Below are positions 54,671-63,765 of a DNA stretch of 64,000 nucleotides, piece after piece. The stretch spans positions 1,331,533 through 1,395,532 of the forward strand of contig NZ_FNJH01000001.1 of assembly GCF_900103225.1 (NCBI RefSeq). The letters are read 5' to 3'. Every line of letters starts with the position of its first letter. Within the stretch, counting starts at the first letter, position 1. The position numbers and the translations under genes are program-made. The notes beneath the pieces are model-generated. The model ran no database searches and had not been told where the DNA came from. It saw only the letters and a list, made by a program, of their open reading frames with translations. Origin of the DNA: Pseudomonas congelans. Lineage in GTDB: Bacteria > Pseudomonadota > Gammaproteobacteria > Pseudomonadales > Pseudomonadaceae.

Positions 54671-55711
54671 CTACTGATGATGCGCTGTCTGCATGCCTGA
54701 ACGGTCATCGTCGGCCGAATTGAGTGCTGCACTGAAGAACCGCACCGCTTCGGCGCTCAGGTTGCGGTGAATATCCTCACGGTCGACTCCGTCAGGGTCG
54801 TTACACAGCAACGGCGCACTCGCGCGTTGTTCATCACTGCACGGTGCCATGAATACGAAATGCCCTGCCCCGGCCAGTAACTTGTAGTCGGGCGGCTGCG
54901 GCAGCTTGCGCGCCAGTGCTTCTGCGTTTCTGTCGATGGCCAGCAACTGATCATCGTCCCCCGCGTACATCAGCACCGGCACATGCACATCACCCAGCGT
55001 GTGACGGCCGAACATCAGGCTCAACGGGGCCATCAACATCAGTGCGCCAACCCGCGGATCAGCCTGAGCGTGAAGGTCATCACGGTCTGCGACCAGTTCA
55101 CCCTGCGTCTTGCAGGCGTCGCGGTCTGTCGGGCGTTCGACGCAGTACTGACGCAGACGCTGCAGATCAGGTTGTGCGCCGGCAAGAATCAGCGCGGTTT
55201 CGCCACCGGCCGAATAACCGATCACACCCACCTGCCGGGCATTGAGATAAGGAGCCAGCAAGGGGTCGAGCAAGGCCGTGCTGATCGCCTCGGAAATCTG
55301 CAGCGGGCGGCCATACAGGTTACTCAGGCTGCCGAGGCGGCTGTGATCGCGATCATTGTCGCCAGGATGAACCACGGCAACCACCACAAACCCCTGACGC
55401 GCCAGCGAAGTGGCCAGGTCATGCAGCGCCAGCGGAGTACCGGTGTTGCCGTGCGACAGCAACAGCAACGGGAACCGGCCCATTGCGATAGGTGCCTCTT
55501 CACCGGCCTCGACGCGGTAGCCATGAAGGGTGCTCACCTGCTCGGCGGCGGTCGACGGGTAAAAGGCGATGGCCTCGACCGGCTGGGAATCCAGCGGGTC
55601 AGGGAAACTCAACTGATGATAGCCCGCGCTCCAGGACTCATCCGCCTGAGCGTGCACCGAAACAAGGCTATCGAGCAGGAAAACCAGCATCACTGCACAA
55701 AGACGTACCAT
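54671..55711 (-). CDS. Secreted alpha/beta hydrolase (dienelactone-hydrolase/PAF-acetylhydrolase-like)
   Basis: The 346-residue protein has a Sec signal (MVRLCAVMLVFLLDSLVSVHA). It then has an alpha/beta hydrolase core with the oxyanion region 'FPLLLLSHGNTGTPLALHDL', the nucleophile elbow 'GVIGYSAGGETALILAG' (GxSxG), and a late His in 'LLAGAGHFVFMAP'. It is a periplasmic or secreted esterase-type enzyme of unknown substrate. ATG 55711 is chosen as the signal start; the frame to 55900 is non-coding leader. Confidence 0.88.
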   Translation of the reverse strand: MVRLCAVMLVFLLDSLVSVHAQADESWSAGYHQLSFPDPLDSQPVEAIAFYPSTAAEQVSTLHGYRVEAGEEAPIAMGRFPLLLLSHGNTGTPLALHDLATSLARQGFVVVAVVHPGDNDRDHSRLGSLSNLYGRPLQISEAISTALLDPLLAPYLNARQVGVIGYSAGGETALILAGAQPDLQRLRQYCVERPTDRDACKTQGELVADRDDLHAQADPRVGALMLMAPLSLMFGRHTLGDVHVPVLMYAGDDDQLLAIDRNAEALARKLPQPPDYKLLAGAGHFVFMAPCSDEQRASAPLLCNDPDGVDREDIHRNLSAEAVRFFSAALNSADDDRSGMQTAHHQ

Positions 55712-56019
55712 GGCAAGGCCCAACCTTTGCAAATCCGGAACCTCGTCCGGACAATCCATCAAGCGCTTGTGTCGAGCCTCATGCTCCAGCGCGCCGTTCC
55801 CACCCAGATATGAGTGTTGAAAACAGAAATAGTGCACAAGCCGGGCCATAAACTGCCCGTTGTTTTTTCGCGAGGGCGAATGTTTCCGCCATCCTGACAA
55901 GGCAGTGCGCGAAAACCCTAGTCTAATCCCGGAACCGCCCCGCTACCTGTAAGAAAGCTGTCAAGGTTGTCTCCCGTCAACGAGCAGTTCACTGCAACCT
56001 GTCGCCATGCAGCAGAAAC
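55712..56019. other. Intergenic region hydrolase / azoreductase terminator
   Basis: These 308 bases hold no supportable gene. They include two copies of the palindrome TCCGGA six bases apart near 55735-55752, whose meaning is unclear, and the leader of the hydrolase. Confidence 0.45.
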
Positions 56020-56067
56020 AAAAAAACTCCACAACCCGGCAGGCCCCCCCGCGCAGGTTGTAGAGTT
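56020..56067 (-). terminator. Terminator of the azoreductase gene
   Basis: Read leftward, AACTCTACAACC pairs with GGTTGTGGAGTT (one G-U pair), followed by a run of T residues. It lies 20 bases beyond the azoreductase stop. Confidence 0.9.
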
Positions 56068-56086
56068 TCGTGCAGACCGCTGTTGA

Positions 56087-56695
56087 TCAGGCCGCGAACA
56101 GCTCGTTCTGAATGTAGTGCTGAGCAGCGCTCATGGCGTTGGCACGCGGCTCTTCGCCATACGCCAGGCCGTGGGCACGGACGAACTGCAGGTCGGTGAT
56201 ACCGATGAAGGCGAACAGCGTCTTGAGCAGCTCTTCGTGACCGGTGCCAGTAGGTTGCCCGGCGTGCAGACCACCCGAGGTGGAAACGATAATGACTTGC
56301 TTGCCGCCACACAGGCCTTCAGGGCCCGCTTCGGAATAACGGAACGTACGGCCTGCAATGAGAATCCGGTCAAACCAGGCTTTCAACTGGGTCGGAATGG
56401 TGAAGTTGTACATGGGTGCGCCGATGACCAGCACATCCGAATCGAGAAACTGCTGCAAGGTGGCTTCATTGCCTGCCACTTCCTGCTGCTGGGCGGCGTC
56501 ACGGACTTCTACCGGCGTGCCCGCTGCGGCGAGGCTGGCGGCAGAAAAATGCCCAAGCGCGTCGCTGGCCAGATCGCGGTAGGTGACCTGGCTGTCGGCG
56601 TGCGCATTCAGGTAGGCCTGGACAACCTCATGGGTCAGCTGACGCGAAGCAGAATGATCGCCGAGGATGCTGGAGTCGAGGTGCAATAGATTCAT
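56087..56695 (-). CDS. azoR: FMN-dependent NADH-azoreductase
   Basis: The 202-residue flavodoxin-like quinone reductase begins '[20 protein letters not shown]'. It has the FMN loop '[20 protein letters not shown]' and '[19 protein letters not shown]'. It performs two-electron reduction of quinones and azo compounds in the cytoplasm. ATG 56695 has GGGAG upstream. A LysR regulator lies just upstream on the same strand and is the likely regulator. Pseudomonads have several azoR paralogues, so the symbol is generic. Confidence 0.93.
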   Translation of the reverse strand: MNLLHLDSSILGDHSASRQLTHEVVQAYLNAHADSQVTYRDLASDALGHFSAASLAAAGTPVEVRDAAQQQEVAGNEATLQQFLDSDVLVIGAPMYNFTIPTQLKAWFDRILIAGRTFRYSEAGPEGLCGGKQVIIVSTSGGLHAGQPTGTGHEELLKTLFAFIGITDLQFVRAHGLAYGEEPRANAMSAAQHYIQNELFAA

Positions 56696-56770
56696 AAACG
56701 TAGCTCCCATAAGAAAATCGCCACTGGGCGATGAAGTGGCGAGCATCCTATCCTTGATCGCAATAGATGA

Positions 56771-57730
56771 TTAGTGGTCTTGAATGCGACTGTTCGTTCT
56801 ATTAAGAGAACAATAAAGCGAGTCAGGACTGAGGCTCAATTCTTTGAACGAAGTCTCGAACACATCCAGCAGGCCCCTGACGGCCGGAAGCAGGCCACGG
56901 CGCGAGGCGAACACGGCATGCACGATGCCGCACTTGGGTCGGTGCTCGCTGAACAGCTCTACCAGGCGTCCGTCCTGCAAGGCTTCCCTGGCAATCAGCT
57001 CGGGCAGCTGTGCCACACCGACACCCTGCAAGGCGGCCTGCAGCATCATGTCCAGGTCCGAGCTGATGAGCCGGGGCGTGTGGCGTATTTCGGCATAGTG
57101 GCCGGGCTGCGTCTCCAGCAACCAGCGGTGCTCGTGATTCGAAGAGGGCATGTCCAGGCTGGGCAGTGTCGACAGCGCGTCGAGAGAAGGCGTTGCCGAC
57201 AGCCGCGCCGCCAGATCCGCGCGTGCCACCAGACGCTGGGCGCTGTGCCCGAGCTTCTTGACCACCAGCCCGTCGTCTTCCAGAGGCGGAAAGCGCACAC
57301 GCAGCGCAATGTCGATGTTCTCGGTCAGCGGATCGACGCGTCGGTTGGTACTTTCGACCTGGATCTGAACCTTGGGGTGCTCGGCCGCGAAACGGGCGAT
57401 GGTCTCGTTGAAGCCCATCGCTGCCAAAGCCGGAGGACAGCTGATCACCACCCTGCCCTGCGGTTCGGATTTGGAACGCAGGATGGCCTCTTCGGCAGCT
57501 TCGGCCTCGACCAGCATGGCCACGCAATGAGCGTAATAGTCACGCCCGCTTTCGGTCACCGCGAAAGTGCGGGTCGAGCGGTGAATCAGGCGCACACCCA
57601 AGCGCTCCTCGAGCCCGGCAATACGGCGGCTAAGCTTGGACTTGGGGATCCCCAGCTTGCGACTTGCCGGCGCGAAGCCAAGGCACTCGACCACCTGGAC
57701 GAAATAAAACAGATCGTTGAGATCAAACAC
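56771..57730 (-). CDS. LysR-family transcriptional regulator
   Basis: The 319-residue protein has an N-terminal helix-turn-helix ('MFDLNDLFYFVQVVECLGFA', 'LGIPKSKLSRRIAGLEERLG') followed by the LysR effector domain ('GRVVISCPPALAAMGFNETI', 'IDIALRVRFPP'). It is encoded 75 bases upstream of azoR in the same direction. Regulators of this wording often control adjacent azoreductase/quinone-reductase genes. The effector is unknown. Confidence 0.93.
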   Translation of the reverse strand: MFDLNDLFYFVQVVECLGFAPASRKLGIPKSKLSRRIAGLEERLGVRLIHRSTRTFAVTESGRDYYAHCVAMLVEAEAAEEAILRSKSEPQGRVVISCPPALAAMGFNETIARFAAEHPKVQIQVESTNRRVDPLTENIDIALRVRFPPLEDDGLVVKKLGHSAQRLVARADLAARLSATPSLDALSTLPSLDMPSSNHEHRWLLETQPGHYAEIRHTPRLISSDLDMMLQAALQGVGVAQLPELIAREALQDGRLVELFSEHRPKCGIVHAVFASRRGLLPAVRGLLDVFETSFKELSLSPDSLYCSLNRTNSRIQDH

Positions 57731-57810
57731 CCGGCCACCTCGTTTTCAGAGCCGGGAGTATGCAGCGCCGTGACCCGTGCCTCAAGACCGGGGCTGAGGA
57801 ACGCGCAGGG

Positions 57811-58602
57811 TTATTCCGCAGTCAGAAATGCCAGCACCGGCACAGTGAATGCCTCACCCGCCTCGACGCTGGACAGGTGAGCCGCGTGCAGCTCGATGAG
57901 CTGCGAACCCTGAATCCGTTCGACCATGAAACGCCCGTCCGCCGGGGTCGTTACCGCGTCCTGCGTGCCACAGACCACCAGCACCGGCAGCTTGATGGAC
58001 GCGATCTGCTCACGGAAATCCGCATCGCGCACAGCCGCGCAATTGGCCGCGTAACCCTGTGGCGAGGTGCGTGCCAGCATGCCGACAACCGTGTCGACCG
58101 CAGCGGGCTCGGCGTCGGCGAAGGAAGGCGTGAACCAGCGTGCGATCGAGGCATCGCGCAACGCGACCATGGCTGAGTGGCCGTCACGCAGAACGGTTTC
58201 GATGCGAGGATTCCAGACATCGGGGTTGCCGATTTTGGCCGCTGTGTTGCACAGCACGACCTTGTGCAGGCGCTGCGGCGCATTGATTGCCAGCCATTGA
58301 CCGATCAGGCCACCCATGGACAGGCCGCAGAAAAAAGCCTTGTCGATGTCCAGCGCATCAAGCAGCGCCAGCACATCGCGGCCGTTTTGCTCGATGCTGT
58401 AACTGCCCTCGCTGACCAGCGATTTGCCATGGCCGCGCGTGTCGTAACGCAATACCTGAAAGTGGCGAGTGAATGCAGGCACCTGGTTGTCCCACATGTG
58501 CAGATCAGTGCCCAGGGAATTGGACAACACCAGCACCGGCGCGCCCGCCGGGCCTTCGAGCAAGTAGTTCAGTTGACCATCAGCGAGTTGCACGGCAGAC
58601 AT
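57811..58602 (-). CDS. pcaD: 3-oxoadipate enol-lactonase-like hydrolase
   Basis: The 263-residue alpha/beta hydrolase has 'PVLVLSNSLGTDLHMWDNQV', the nucleophile in 'AFFCGLSMGGLIGQWLAINA' (GLSMGG), and a late His in 'LIELHAAHLSSVEAGEAF'. The wording fits PcaD, which hydrolyses 3-oxoadipate enol-lactone in the beta-ketoadipate pathway. It is not next to other pca genes here, so the physiological role is less certain than the fold. ATG 58602 has GGAG upstream; the frame to 58659 lacks one. Confidence 0.83.
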   Translation of the reverse strand: MSAVQLADGQLNYLLEGPAGAPVLVLSNSLGTDLHMWDNQVPAFTRHFQVLRYDTRGHGKSLVSEGSYSIEQNGRDVLALLDALDIDKAFFCGLSMGGLIGQWLAINAPQRLHKVVLCNTAAKIGNPDVWNPRIETVLRDGHSAMVALRDASIARWFTPSFADAEPAAVDTVVGMLARTSPQGYAANCAAVRDADFREQIASIKLPVLVVCGTQDAVTTPADGRFMVERIQGSQLIELHAAHLSSVEAGEAFTVPVLAFLTAE

Positions 58603-58728
58603 TCGAGACTCCGGAGAAAGACAAAGCTGCACACTAATGAGTGTCGCAGCAGCATACAATCCGCTGATCGAAGATCCGTGCGGCTATCGAACAGCTTACC
58701 GTGCGCCGCCAGAACCCAGGGAGCCCAC

Positions 58729-59097
58729 ATGCCAAAGAGCCCGCAAAAGACCCTGCACAGGGAAGACATCGCCAGCTTCTGCCTCGAACTGCCAGGCGCG
58801 CGTGAGGACTACAAATGGGGCGGCGTGCGGGTTTTTTCCGTCGCCGAAAAGAAAATGTTCGCGGTCATGGATCTGGTCGGCGAGGACCTTGCCTTCAAGG
58901 TCCACGCGGAATTGTTTCTGGGTTACGTGGATCGCCCCGGCATACGACCTGCGCCCTACCTGGCGCGTGCGCACTGGATCAGCGTGACAGACCTGCAGAC
59001 GCTGAGTGCCGATGAATTGCGCGACCTGCTGACCCGCTCGCACCAGTTGGTGGTCGGCAGGCTGCCGAAACGGCAACAGATCGGCCTGAAGCTATAA
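58729..59097 (+). CDS. MmcQ/YjbR-family protein
   Basis: The 122-residue soluble protein has the MmcQ/YjbR (CyaY-like fold) pattern: 'EDIASFCLELPGAREDYKWG', 'FSVAEKKMFAVMDLV', 'AFKVHAELFLGYVDRPGIRP' and 'HWISVTDLQTLSADELRDLL'. A DNA-binding role has been proposed for the family without firm proof. ATG 58729 has GGGAG upstream. It is divergent from pcaD and overlaps the 3' end of the DUF1294 gene by 6 bases, tail to tail. Confidence 0.9.
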   Translation: MPKSPQKTLHREDIASFCLELPGAREDYKWGGVRVFSVAEKKMFAVMDLVGEDLAFKVHAELFLGYVDRPGIRPAPYLARAHWISVTDLQTLSADELRDLLTRSHQLVVGRLPKRQQIGLKL

Positions 59098-59526
59098 CGG
59101 CAACAGCTGCCCGAGCCGCTTGCCCAAAAACAGCCAGTCAATCCACAACGCCTGATGCACCACCACGATCAGCCAGAACACAATCTGAAAAGACACCTTG
59201 CGGGTCTTGTGCCGGAACACCTGCTGCGCCAATAGCGCGCCGGGCCAGCCGCCGAGCAGCTCGACGCAATGCAGGACGTTTTCCGGCGTGCGCTGGCCCG
59301 CGTTGCCGGCCTGTCGCTTGTCATGCCGGTAAAGCACGAACGCCAGCAGGCTCATGACGATCAGGACCAGCGCAGGAATCGGCGTGACCTGCCTCAGCCA
59401 CAGCGATGCCGAGCCATAGACCGGCAACGCACACAACAGCAACAACACCAGGATCTTCAAGCGCAATTGCCGGACCGGCGGCCTGCCACGGCTGGCTGGT
59501 CGTGACGACTCTCGGCTCGCTGTCAT
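59092..59526 (-). CDS. DUF1294 membrane protein
   Basis: The 144-residue protein has a basic N-terminus, two hydrophobic segments in the first half ('[20 protein letters not shown]', '[20 protein letters not shown]'), the DUF1294 core '[20 protein letters not shown]' with '[20 protein letters not shown]', and a last helix. Some family members carry a cold-shock domain; this one does not. Its ATG overlaps the uppP stop (ATGA), so the two are co-expressed. Function unknown. Confidence 0.9.
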   Translation of the reverse strand: MTASRESSRPASRGRPPVRQLRLKILVLLLLCALPVYGSASLWLRQVTPIPALVLIVMSLLAFVLYRHDKRQAGNAGQRTPENVLHCVELLGGWPGALLAQQVFRHKTRKVSFQIVFWLIVVVHQALWIDWLFLGKRLGQLLPL

Positions 59527-60353
59527 GCCTTGGCCGATGCCCAGTCGATCCAGCCAAACTGCCAGGTCGCCAGAATCAGCAGACCGAAGGCGATGCGATA
59601 CCAGGCGAACACCGCATAGCTGTGAGTGGCGATGAACTTGAGCAAACCGCGCACTGCAATCATCGCGAAGATGAACGAAGTGACGAAGCCGATGGCAAAC
59701 ACCGCGAAGTCGTCCGGGCGAAACATGTCACGGTACTTGTAGCCCGAATAAACGGCGGCACCGACCATGGTCGGCATGGCCAGGAAGAACGAGAATTCGG
59801 TAGCCGCCTTGCGGGACAGGCCGAACAGCAGGCCGCCAATAATCGTCGAACCGGAACGCGAGGTGCCGGGGATCATCGCCAGGCACTGTACCAGCCCTAC
59901 TTTGAGCGCATCGCTCCAGCTCATGTCATCGACGGTTTCGGTGCGCACGGTGTGCTCGCGGCGCTCGGCCCAAAGCATGATCACACCGCCAACGACCAGC
60001 GCCGTGGCCACAGTAATGGCGTTGAACAGGTAGTGGTGGATGGCATCGGCGAAAATCACCCCCAGCACTACGGCTGGCATGAAGGCGATCAGCAGGTTGA
60101 GGGTGAAACGCTGCGCTTGTTGCTGTCTGGGCAACCCCACGACCACGTCGAGGATCTTGCGCCGAAACTCCCAGACCACCGCCAGAATCGCTCCCAACTG
60201 AATGATGATGTTGAAAGCCATGGCACGCTCGCCGCCGAAATCGATCAGGTCGGCGACGATGATCTGATGCCCGGTACTGGAGATCGGCAAGAACTCCGTC
60301 AGCCCTTCTACAACACCCAATATCAACGCCTGAGCAGCGGTCCAAAGATCCAT
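59523..60353 (-). CDS. uppP: Undecaprenyl-diphosphatase
   Basis: The 276-residue polytopic membrane enzyme recycles the lipid carrier of peptidoglycan and O-antigen synthesis by dephosphorylating undecaprenyl pyrophosphate. It shows both family motifs: '[20 protein letters not shown]' and '[20 protein letters not shown]'. Tandem ATGs at 60356 and 60353 are both possible; GGGGGA lies just before, which favours 60353. It confers bacitracin resistance when abundant, hence the older name bacA. Confidence 0.95.
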   Translation of the reverse strand: MDLWTAAQALILGVVEGLTEFLPISSTGHQIIVADLIDFGGERAMAFNIIIQLGAILAVVWEFRRKILDVVVGLPRQQQAQRFTLNLLIAFMPAVVLGVIFADAIHHYLFNAITVATALVVGGVIMLWAERREHTVRTETVDDMSWSDALKVGLVQCLAMIPGTSRSGSTIIGGLLFGLSRKAATEFSFFLAMPTMVGAAVYSGYKYRDMFRPDDFAVFAIGFVTSFIFAMIAVRGLLKFIATHSYAVFAWYRIAFGLLILATWQFGWIDWASAKA

Positions 60354-60604
60354 CATTCCCCCATGAAGCGATGCCGCAGGCTCGCTGTTTAATGTTGTCG
60401 TGTAAAAAATGCTTGCCACTATGCCGCCACATGCCTGAACGAAGCTTGAAGAAACTCGCGCAAATGCAAGGCGCGGAATGCTAGCAGACCTGCACGCACA
60501 AAGCCTGCTGACGTAAGCTCTGGCGCAACACAGGCTGCACGCCGCGCGCAGAAGCGCATACAATCGCCGGCCCCGCCTCCCACTACCCTCACCAAGGAGC
60601 CGCC

Positions 60605-61168
60605 ATGTCCGGGCTTGAACTCTTCGCTGCCGCCATCGGCGTTATCGCAGTCTGGCTGACAGTGAAGCAGAATCCCTGGTGCTGGCCAATTGGCCTGGTC
60701 ATGGTGGTGATTTACATCTGGATATTCTTCGACGTGAAGTTGTATTCGGACATGCTCCTGCAGGTCATCTACGCAGCCCTGCAGGTCTATGGCTGGCTGC
60801 AATGGACCCGGCACGGTGACGGTCTGCCCGTCAAAGCCGTGAGCACGTTGCAGAACAGTTCGGTGCTCAAGGGGCTGGCGGTCGGCGCCCTCATCAGCAT
60901 CGCACTGGGTGCCGGCATGGCGCATTTCACCGATGCGGCACAGCCCTGGCTGGACGCCGCGCTGACCGGGTTCAGTCTGGTGGCGCAGGTCTGGATGGCG
61001 CAAAAACGCGTGCAGTGCTGGCCGCTGTGGATCCTGCTCGATGTGATTTTCGTCGGCCTGTTCATCTACAAAGCGCTGTACCTGACGGCTGCGCTGTATG
61101 GCTTGTTCACCCTGCTGGCGGTGCAGGGCTGGCGCGAGTGGCGCAACGATCTGGCGCTGGCGCGATGA
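60605..61168 (+). CDS. pnuC: Nicotinamide riboside transporter PnuC
   Basis: The 187-residue membrane protein has about seven hydrophobic segments and the PnuC motifs '[20 protein letters not shown]' and '[16 protein letters not shown]'. It lets nicotinamide riboside enter by facilitated diffusion. ATG 60605 has AAGGAG upstream. The stop overlaps the following kinase gene, which would trap the substrate by phosphorylation. Confidence 0.94.
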   Translation: MSGLELFAAAIGVIAVWLTVKQNPWCWPIGLVMVVIYIWIFFDVKLYSDMLLQVIYAALQVYGWLQWTRHGDGLPVKAVSTLQNSSVLKGLAVGALISIALGAGMAHFTDAAQPWLDAALTGFSLVAQVWMAQKRVQCWPLWILLDVIFVGLFIYKALYLTAALYGLFTLLAVQGWREWRNDLALAR

Positions 61169-61710
61169 AGGTCCTGGTGCTCACCGGCCCCGAGTCCAGC
61201 GGCAAAAGCTGGCTGTCGGCGGAAATACAGCATCGCTTCGGCGGCCTGCTGGTCGGCGAATATGTCCGGCATTTCATCGATCAGCAAGGCCGTGATACCG
61301 ATTACGCCGATATTCCGGCCATTGCCCAGGGCCAACTGACCTGGGAAGACGCCGCACGCGGTGCCGAGCCTGACCTGCTGATACTCGACACGCACCTGTT
61401 GAGCAACATGCTCTGGAGCCGCACCCTGTTCGGCGACTGCCCTGCGTGGATCGAACAGCAACTGCTGAGCCGCAACTATGACCTGCACCTGCTGCTGTCG
61501 CCCGAAGGCGTCGACTGGATCAGCGACGGCCAGCGTTGCCAGCCGCAGTTGGGTGAACGCCAAGCCTTTTTCGACGCCAGCCGGGAATGGCTGGAACATC
61601 ACCGGCAGGCTTATCGGGTACTGGGCGGAAACTGGGAGCAGCGCCGCGAACAGGCGCTGACTGCTGTATCGCAGCTGTTGGGTGATTCAACGGATCTGGT
61701 GCTTGTGTAA
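61165..61710 (+). CDS. NadR-type nucleotide-binding kinase (probable nicotinamide riboside kinase)
   Basis: The 181-residue P-loop protein starts '[20 protein letters not shown]' (Walker A GPESSGKS) and has 'VGEYVRHFIDQQGRDTDYAD' and 'DLLILDTHLLSNMLWSRTLF', the pattern of the kinase domain of NadR. It should phosphorylate nicotinamide riboside to NMN. The ATG lies inside the pnuC stop, and the pairing with PnuC supports the role. The NMN adenylyltransferase and regulator domains of full NadR are absent. Its last 24 bases overlap the convergent regulator gene. Confidence 0.9.
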   Translation: MKVLVLTGPESSGKSWLSAEIQHRFGGLLVGEYVRHFIDQQGRDTDYADIPAIAQGQLTWEDAARGAEPDLLILDTHLLSNMLWSRTLFGDCPAWIEQQLLSRNYDLHLLLSPEGVDWISDGQRCQPQLGERQAFFDASREWLEHHRQAYRVLGGNWEQRREQALTAVSQLLGDSTDLVLV

Positions 61711-63012
61711 CAGCCGATAAAACGTCGGTCGCGAAATACCCAGCACTCTGGCCGCCACACTCAGATTGTCACTGTGGCGCGTCAACACATCGCACAACGC
61801 CTGACGCTCGGCGCGGGACTTGTAATCCTCCAGCGTCCCCATGCTGCCGACACTGTCCTCCTCACCCAGCAGGCCCAGATTTGCCGCTTCTATCTGCCTG
61901 CCTTCGGCCAGCACCAGCCCGCGCCGAACGCGACCGGCCAGCTCGCGGACATTGCCCGGCCAATCGTGCTTGCCCAGCGCCACCAGCGCATCCTGACTGA
62001 AACTGCGCGCCCGCCTACCCGTTTCCTGACTGTACAAATGAGCGAAATGGTTAGCCAGCAACGCCAGATCGCCATGACGCTCGCGCAGCGGCGCTACACC
62101 GACCTGCAGCACATTGAGCTGGTAATACAGGTCCTCGCGAAAGCGCTTTTTGCGTACAGCCGTTTCAAGATCCTCGCGGGTAGCGGCCAGCACCCGCACA
62201 TCCACTGCAATCGGTTCGCCGCCGTCCGCGCGCTCGATCTGCCGGTCTTCGAGAAAGCGCAGCAGGCTCGCCTGGGTATCCAGAGGCAGCTCACCGACCT
62301 CGTCGAGCAACAACGTGCCGCCGTCTGCGGCTTCAAGCAACCCGCCCCTGCGCTCTTGAGCATCATTAAACCCGCCGTCCTCATGACCGAACAGCACGGT
62401 GTGGATCGACTGCCCGTCAGGCGCTGCGCAATCAACCACGATAAAGGGTTTGTCGCGTCGCAAGGACTGAGCATGCAGACTGCGGGCGATCAGTTCCTTG
62501 CCTGTGCCCCGCTCGCCCCTGATCAATACCGGCGAATCGGTGGGCGCCAGTTTGCTCAGCAGCCGGCGCAGTTCACGGACAGGCCGACTGTCGCCGAGCA
62601 GCTCGGGTTCCGCGTTGAATTGCGACGACGCGCCCTGCTCTTGCGGGTGCCCGGCCGTAAACGCCCTGTCCAGCGAGGCGTACAGCCGGCCGGCATCGAA
62701 AGGCAACGTGTGAAAATCGAAAAACCAGCGGCAGACGAAATCGCCGATTTTCTCGCGCCGCAGATCACTGGCCGACAGCACTGCAATCCAGCGTACGGGG
62801 CTGTTGACGAAAAGCGCCTGGAGCCTGGGCAAGTGTTCAAAATGATCGGACGTCAGGTGAATCAGGCCTACATCACAATCAGAAATGATTGCCGAAGCCG
62901 ATGGGCTTTCCTGCACCGTCCAACCGGCTTCTATCAGAACAGGGACCAATGGATGACAGTCGTCACCGCCGTCGAGCATTAACAGACGTCGTGTTGGGGC
63001 CGATCCATGCAT
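61687..63012 (-). CDS. VpsR-like bacterial enhancer-binding-protein relative lacking GAFTGA
   Basis: The 441-residue regulator has an N-terminal atypical receiver-like domain (residues 8-120), an AAA+ domain with Walker A 'RGERGTGKELIARSLH' (166-173) and Walker B 'GGTLLLDEVGELPLD', and a C-terminal Fis-type helix-turn-helix ('SVAARVLGISRPTFYRLLHK'). The loop that normally reads GAFTGA and touches sigma-54 is GGFNDA at residues 213-218. VpsR of Vibrio, of nearly the same length and layout, also lacks the motif and works with sigma-70 and c-di-GMP. The target genes are unknown. Confidence 0.88.
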   Translation of the reverse strand: MHGSAPTRRLLMLDGGDDCHPLVPVLIEAGWTVQESPSASAIISDCDVGLIHLTSDHFEHLPRLQALFVNSPVRWIAVLSASDLRREKIGDFVCRWFFDFHTLPFDAGRLYASLDRAFTAGHPQEQGASSQFNAEPELLGDSRPVRELRRLLSKLAPTDSPVLIRGERGTGKELIARSLHAQSLRRDKPFIVVDCAAPDGQSIHTVLFGHEDGGFNDAQERRGGLLEAADGGTLLLDEVGELPLDTQASLLRFLEDRQIERADGGEPIAVDVRVLAATREDLETAVRKKRFREDLYYQLNVLQVGVAPLRERHGDLALLANHFAHLYSQETGRRARSFSQDALVALGKHDWPGNVRELAGRVRRGLVLAEGRQIEAANLGLLGEEDSVGSMGTLEDYKSRAERQALCDVLTRHSDNLSVAARVLGISRPTFYRLLHKHQIR

Positions 63013-63341
63013 GAAGATTCCTTGGCGCCCGGCGTATGGAGGGATTTTTAAAAGCTTTTTATAAACAGTCTGTTGGCGAGCCCAACCATCACCCTAGCAA
63101 ATATTTGACGCGGCGTTGTACCGTTTGGATCTAACGCTCATAACCTGCCGTCATTAACGCGCCAACTGTCCAACCCTCCGGCCAGAGTCAGCCCTGCACG
63201 CACGCCAACGAAAATAATTCGCAAATATTTTCACTGAACGGTGTGACTCATGCCCCCTTGTCGTTCATCAACACAAGTAACCAGCCGGACGGTCAGCCCG
63301 CCGCCGTGACTGAATTGATACGGGCACTTGAGGAAACGACC
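63013..63341. other. Divergent intergenic region with repeated GCAAATATTT
   Basis: These 329 bases separate the VpsR-like regulator from the small gene at 63342. GCAAATATTT occurs at 63097-63106 (as part of the palindrome CAAATATTTG, 63098-63107) and again at 63221-63230. 'AAAAGCTTTT' near 63050 is a further palindrome. A GTG at 63243 opens the frame of the next gene but has no ribosome-binding site. Confidence 0.45.
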
Positions 63342-63608
63342 ATGAACGCCCCACTGCGCTTCAACGATGCACTTCTGATCGCTGGACACGCTTTTGAACC
63401 CTTCCAGTGTGTTGCCTGGGCACCGCAGGACGGTAATGGCGAACTGAGCCTGACGGTGATCGACCGCACCAGCAACCGTATCGGTCGCAAGCAGATCCCG
63501 AGCAGCACCTATTCCGACAAGCGCCAGCTGGCCAGCGCTCTGGAGCAGGCCCGTGCAGAAATCAGCAACGAAGGCTACGACCTCGAACCGTGGACCATGC
63601 CGGCTTGA
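63342..63608 (+). CDS. Small conserved-type protein of unknown function
   Basis: The 88-residue soluble protein begins at ATG 63342, with GAGGAAA upstream deciding the start over the GTG at 63243. It reads as a small beta-rich domain followed by a helix ('FNDALLIAGHAFEPFQCVAW', 'DKRQLASALEQARAEISNEG') and ends 'YDLEPWTMPA'. There is no signal peptide or membrane segment. It is divergent from the VpsR-like regulator, so it might be its target. I do not recognise a characterised family. Confidence 0.75.
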   Translation: MNAPLRFNDALLIAGHAFEPFQCVAWAPQDGNGELSLTVIDRTSNRIGRKQIPSSTYSDKRQLASALEQARAEISNEGYDLEPWTMPA

Positions 63609-63717
63609 TGGCTGACTGAGCGGGCTTCCCGCTTGGCGTAATGGAAAACCCTGTGGGATCGCCACCCTAGCAGCGCCTGCAGGGATTTGTTCTCAGTGCC
63701 ATGCTCTGCGCATGCCA

Positions 63718-63759
63718 ACCCCGCAGAGCATCGGCAAGAGAGCCGGGCCTGGCGGGGTT
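63718..63759. terminator. Possible hairpin downstream of the ChlD-like gene
   Basis: AACCCCGC at 63718-63725 pairs with GCGGGGTT at 63752-63759, with a 26-base loop that can fold further. It lies just past the leftward stop at 63766. The T-tract is short on both sides, so this is a weak call. Confidence 0.35.
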
Positions 63760-63765
63760 TTCTCC

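Noticed and set aside
55735..55752. Two TCCGGA palindromes as an operator
   Set aside because: The units are short, GC-rich and common in this genome type; nothing else supports a site.
63243..63341. GTG start giving a 121-residue version of the small gene
   Set aside because: No ribosome-binding site at 63243, while ATG 63342 has GAGGAAA at the right distance.
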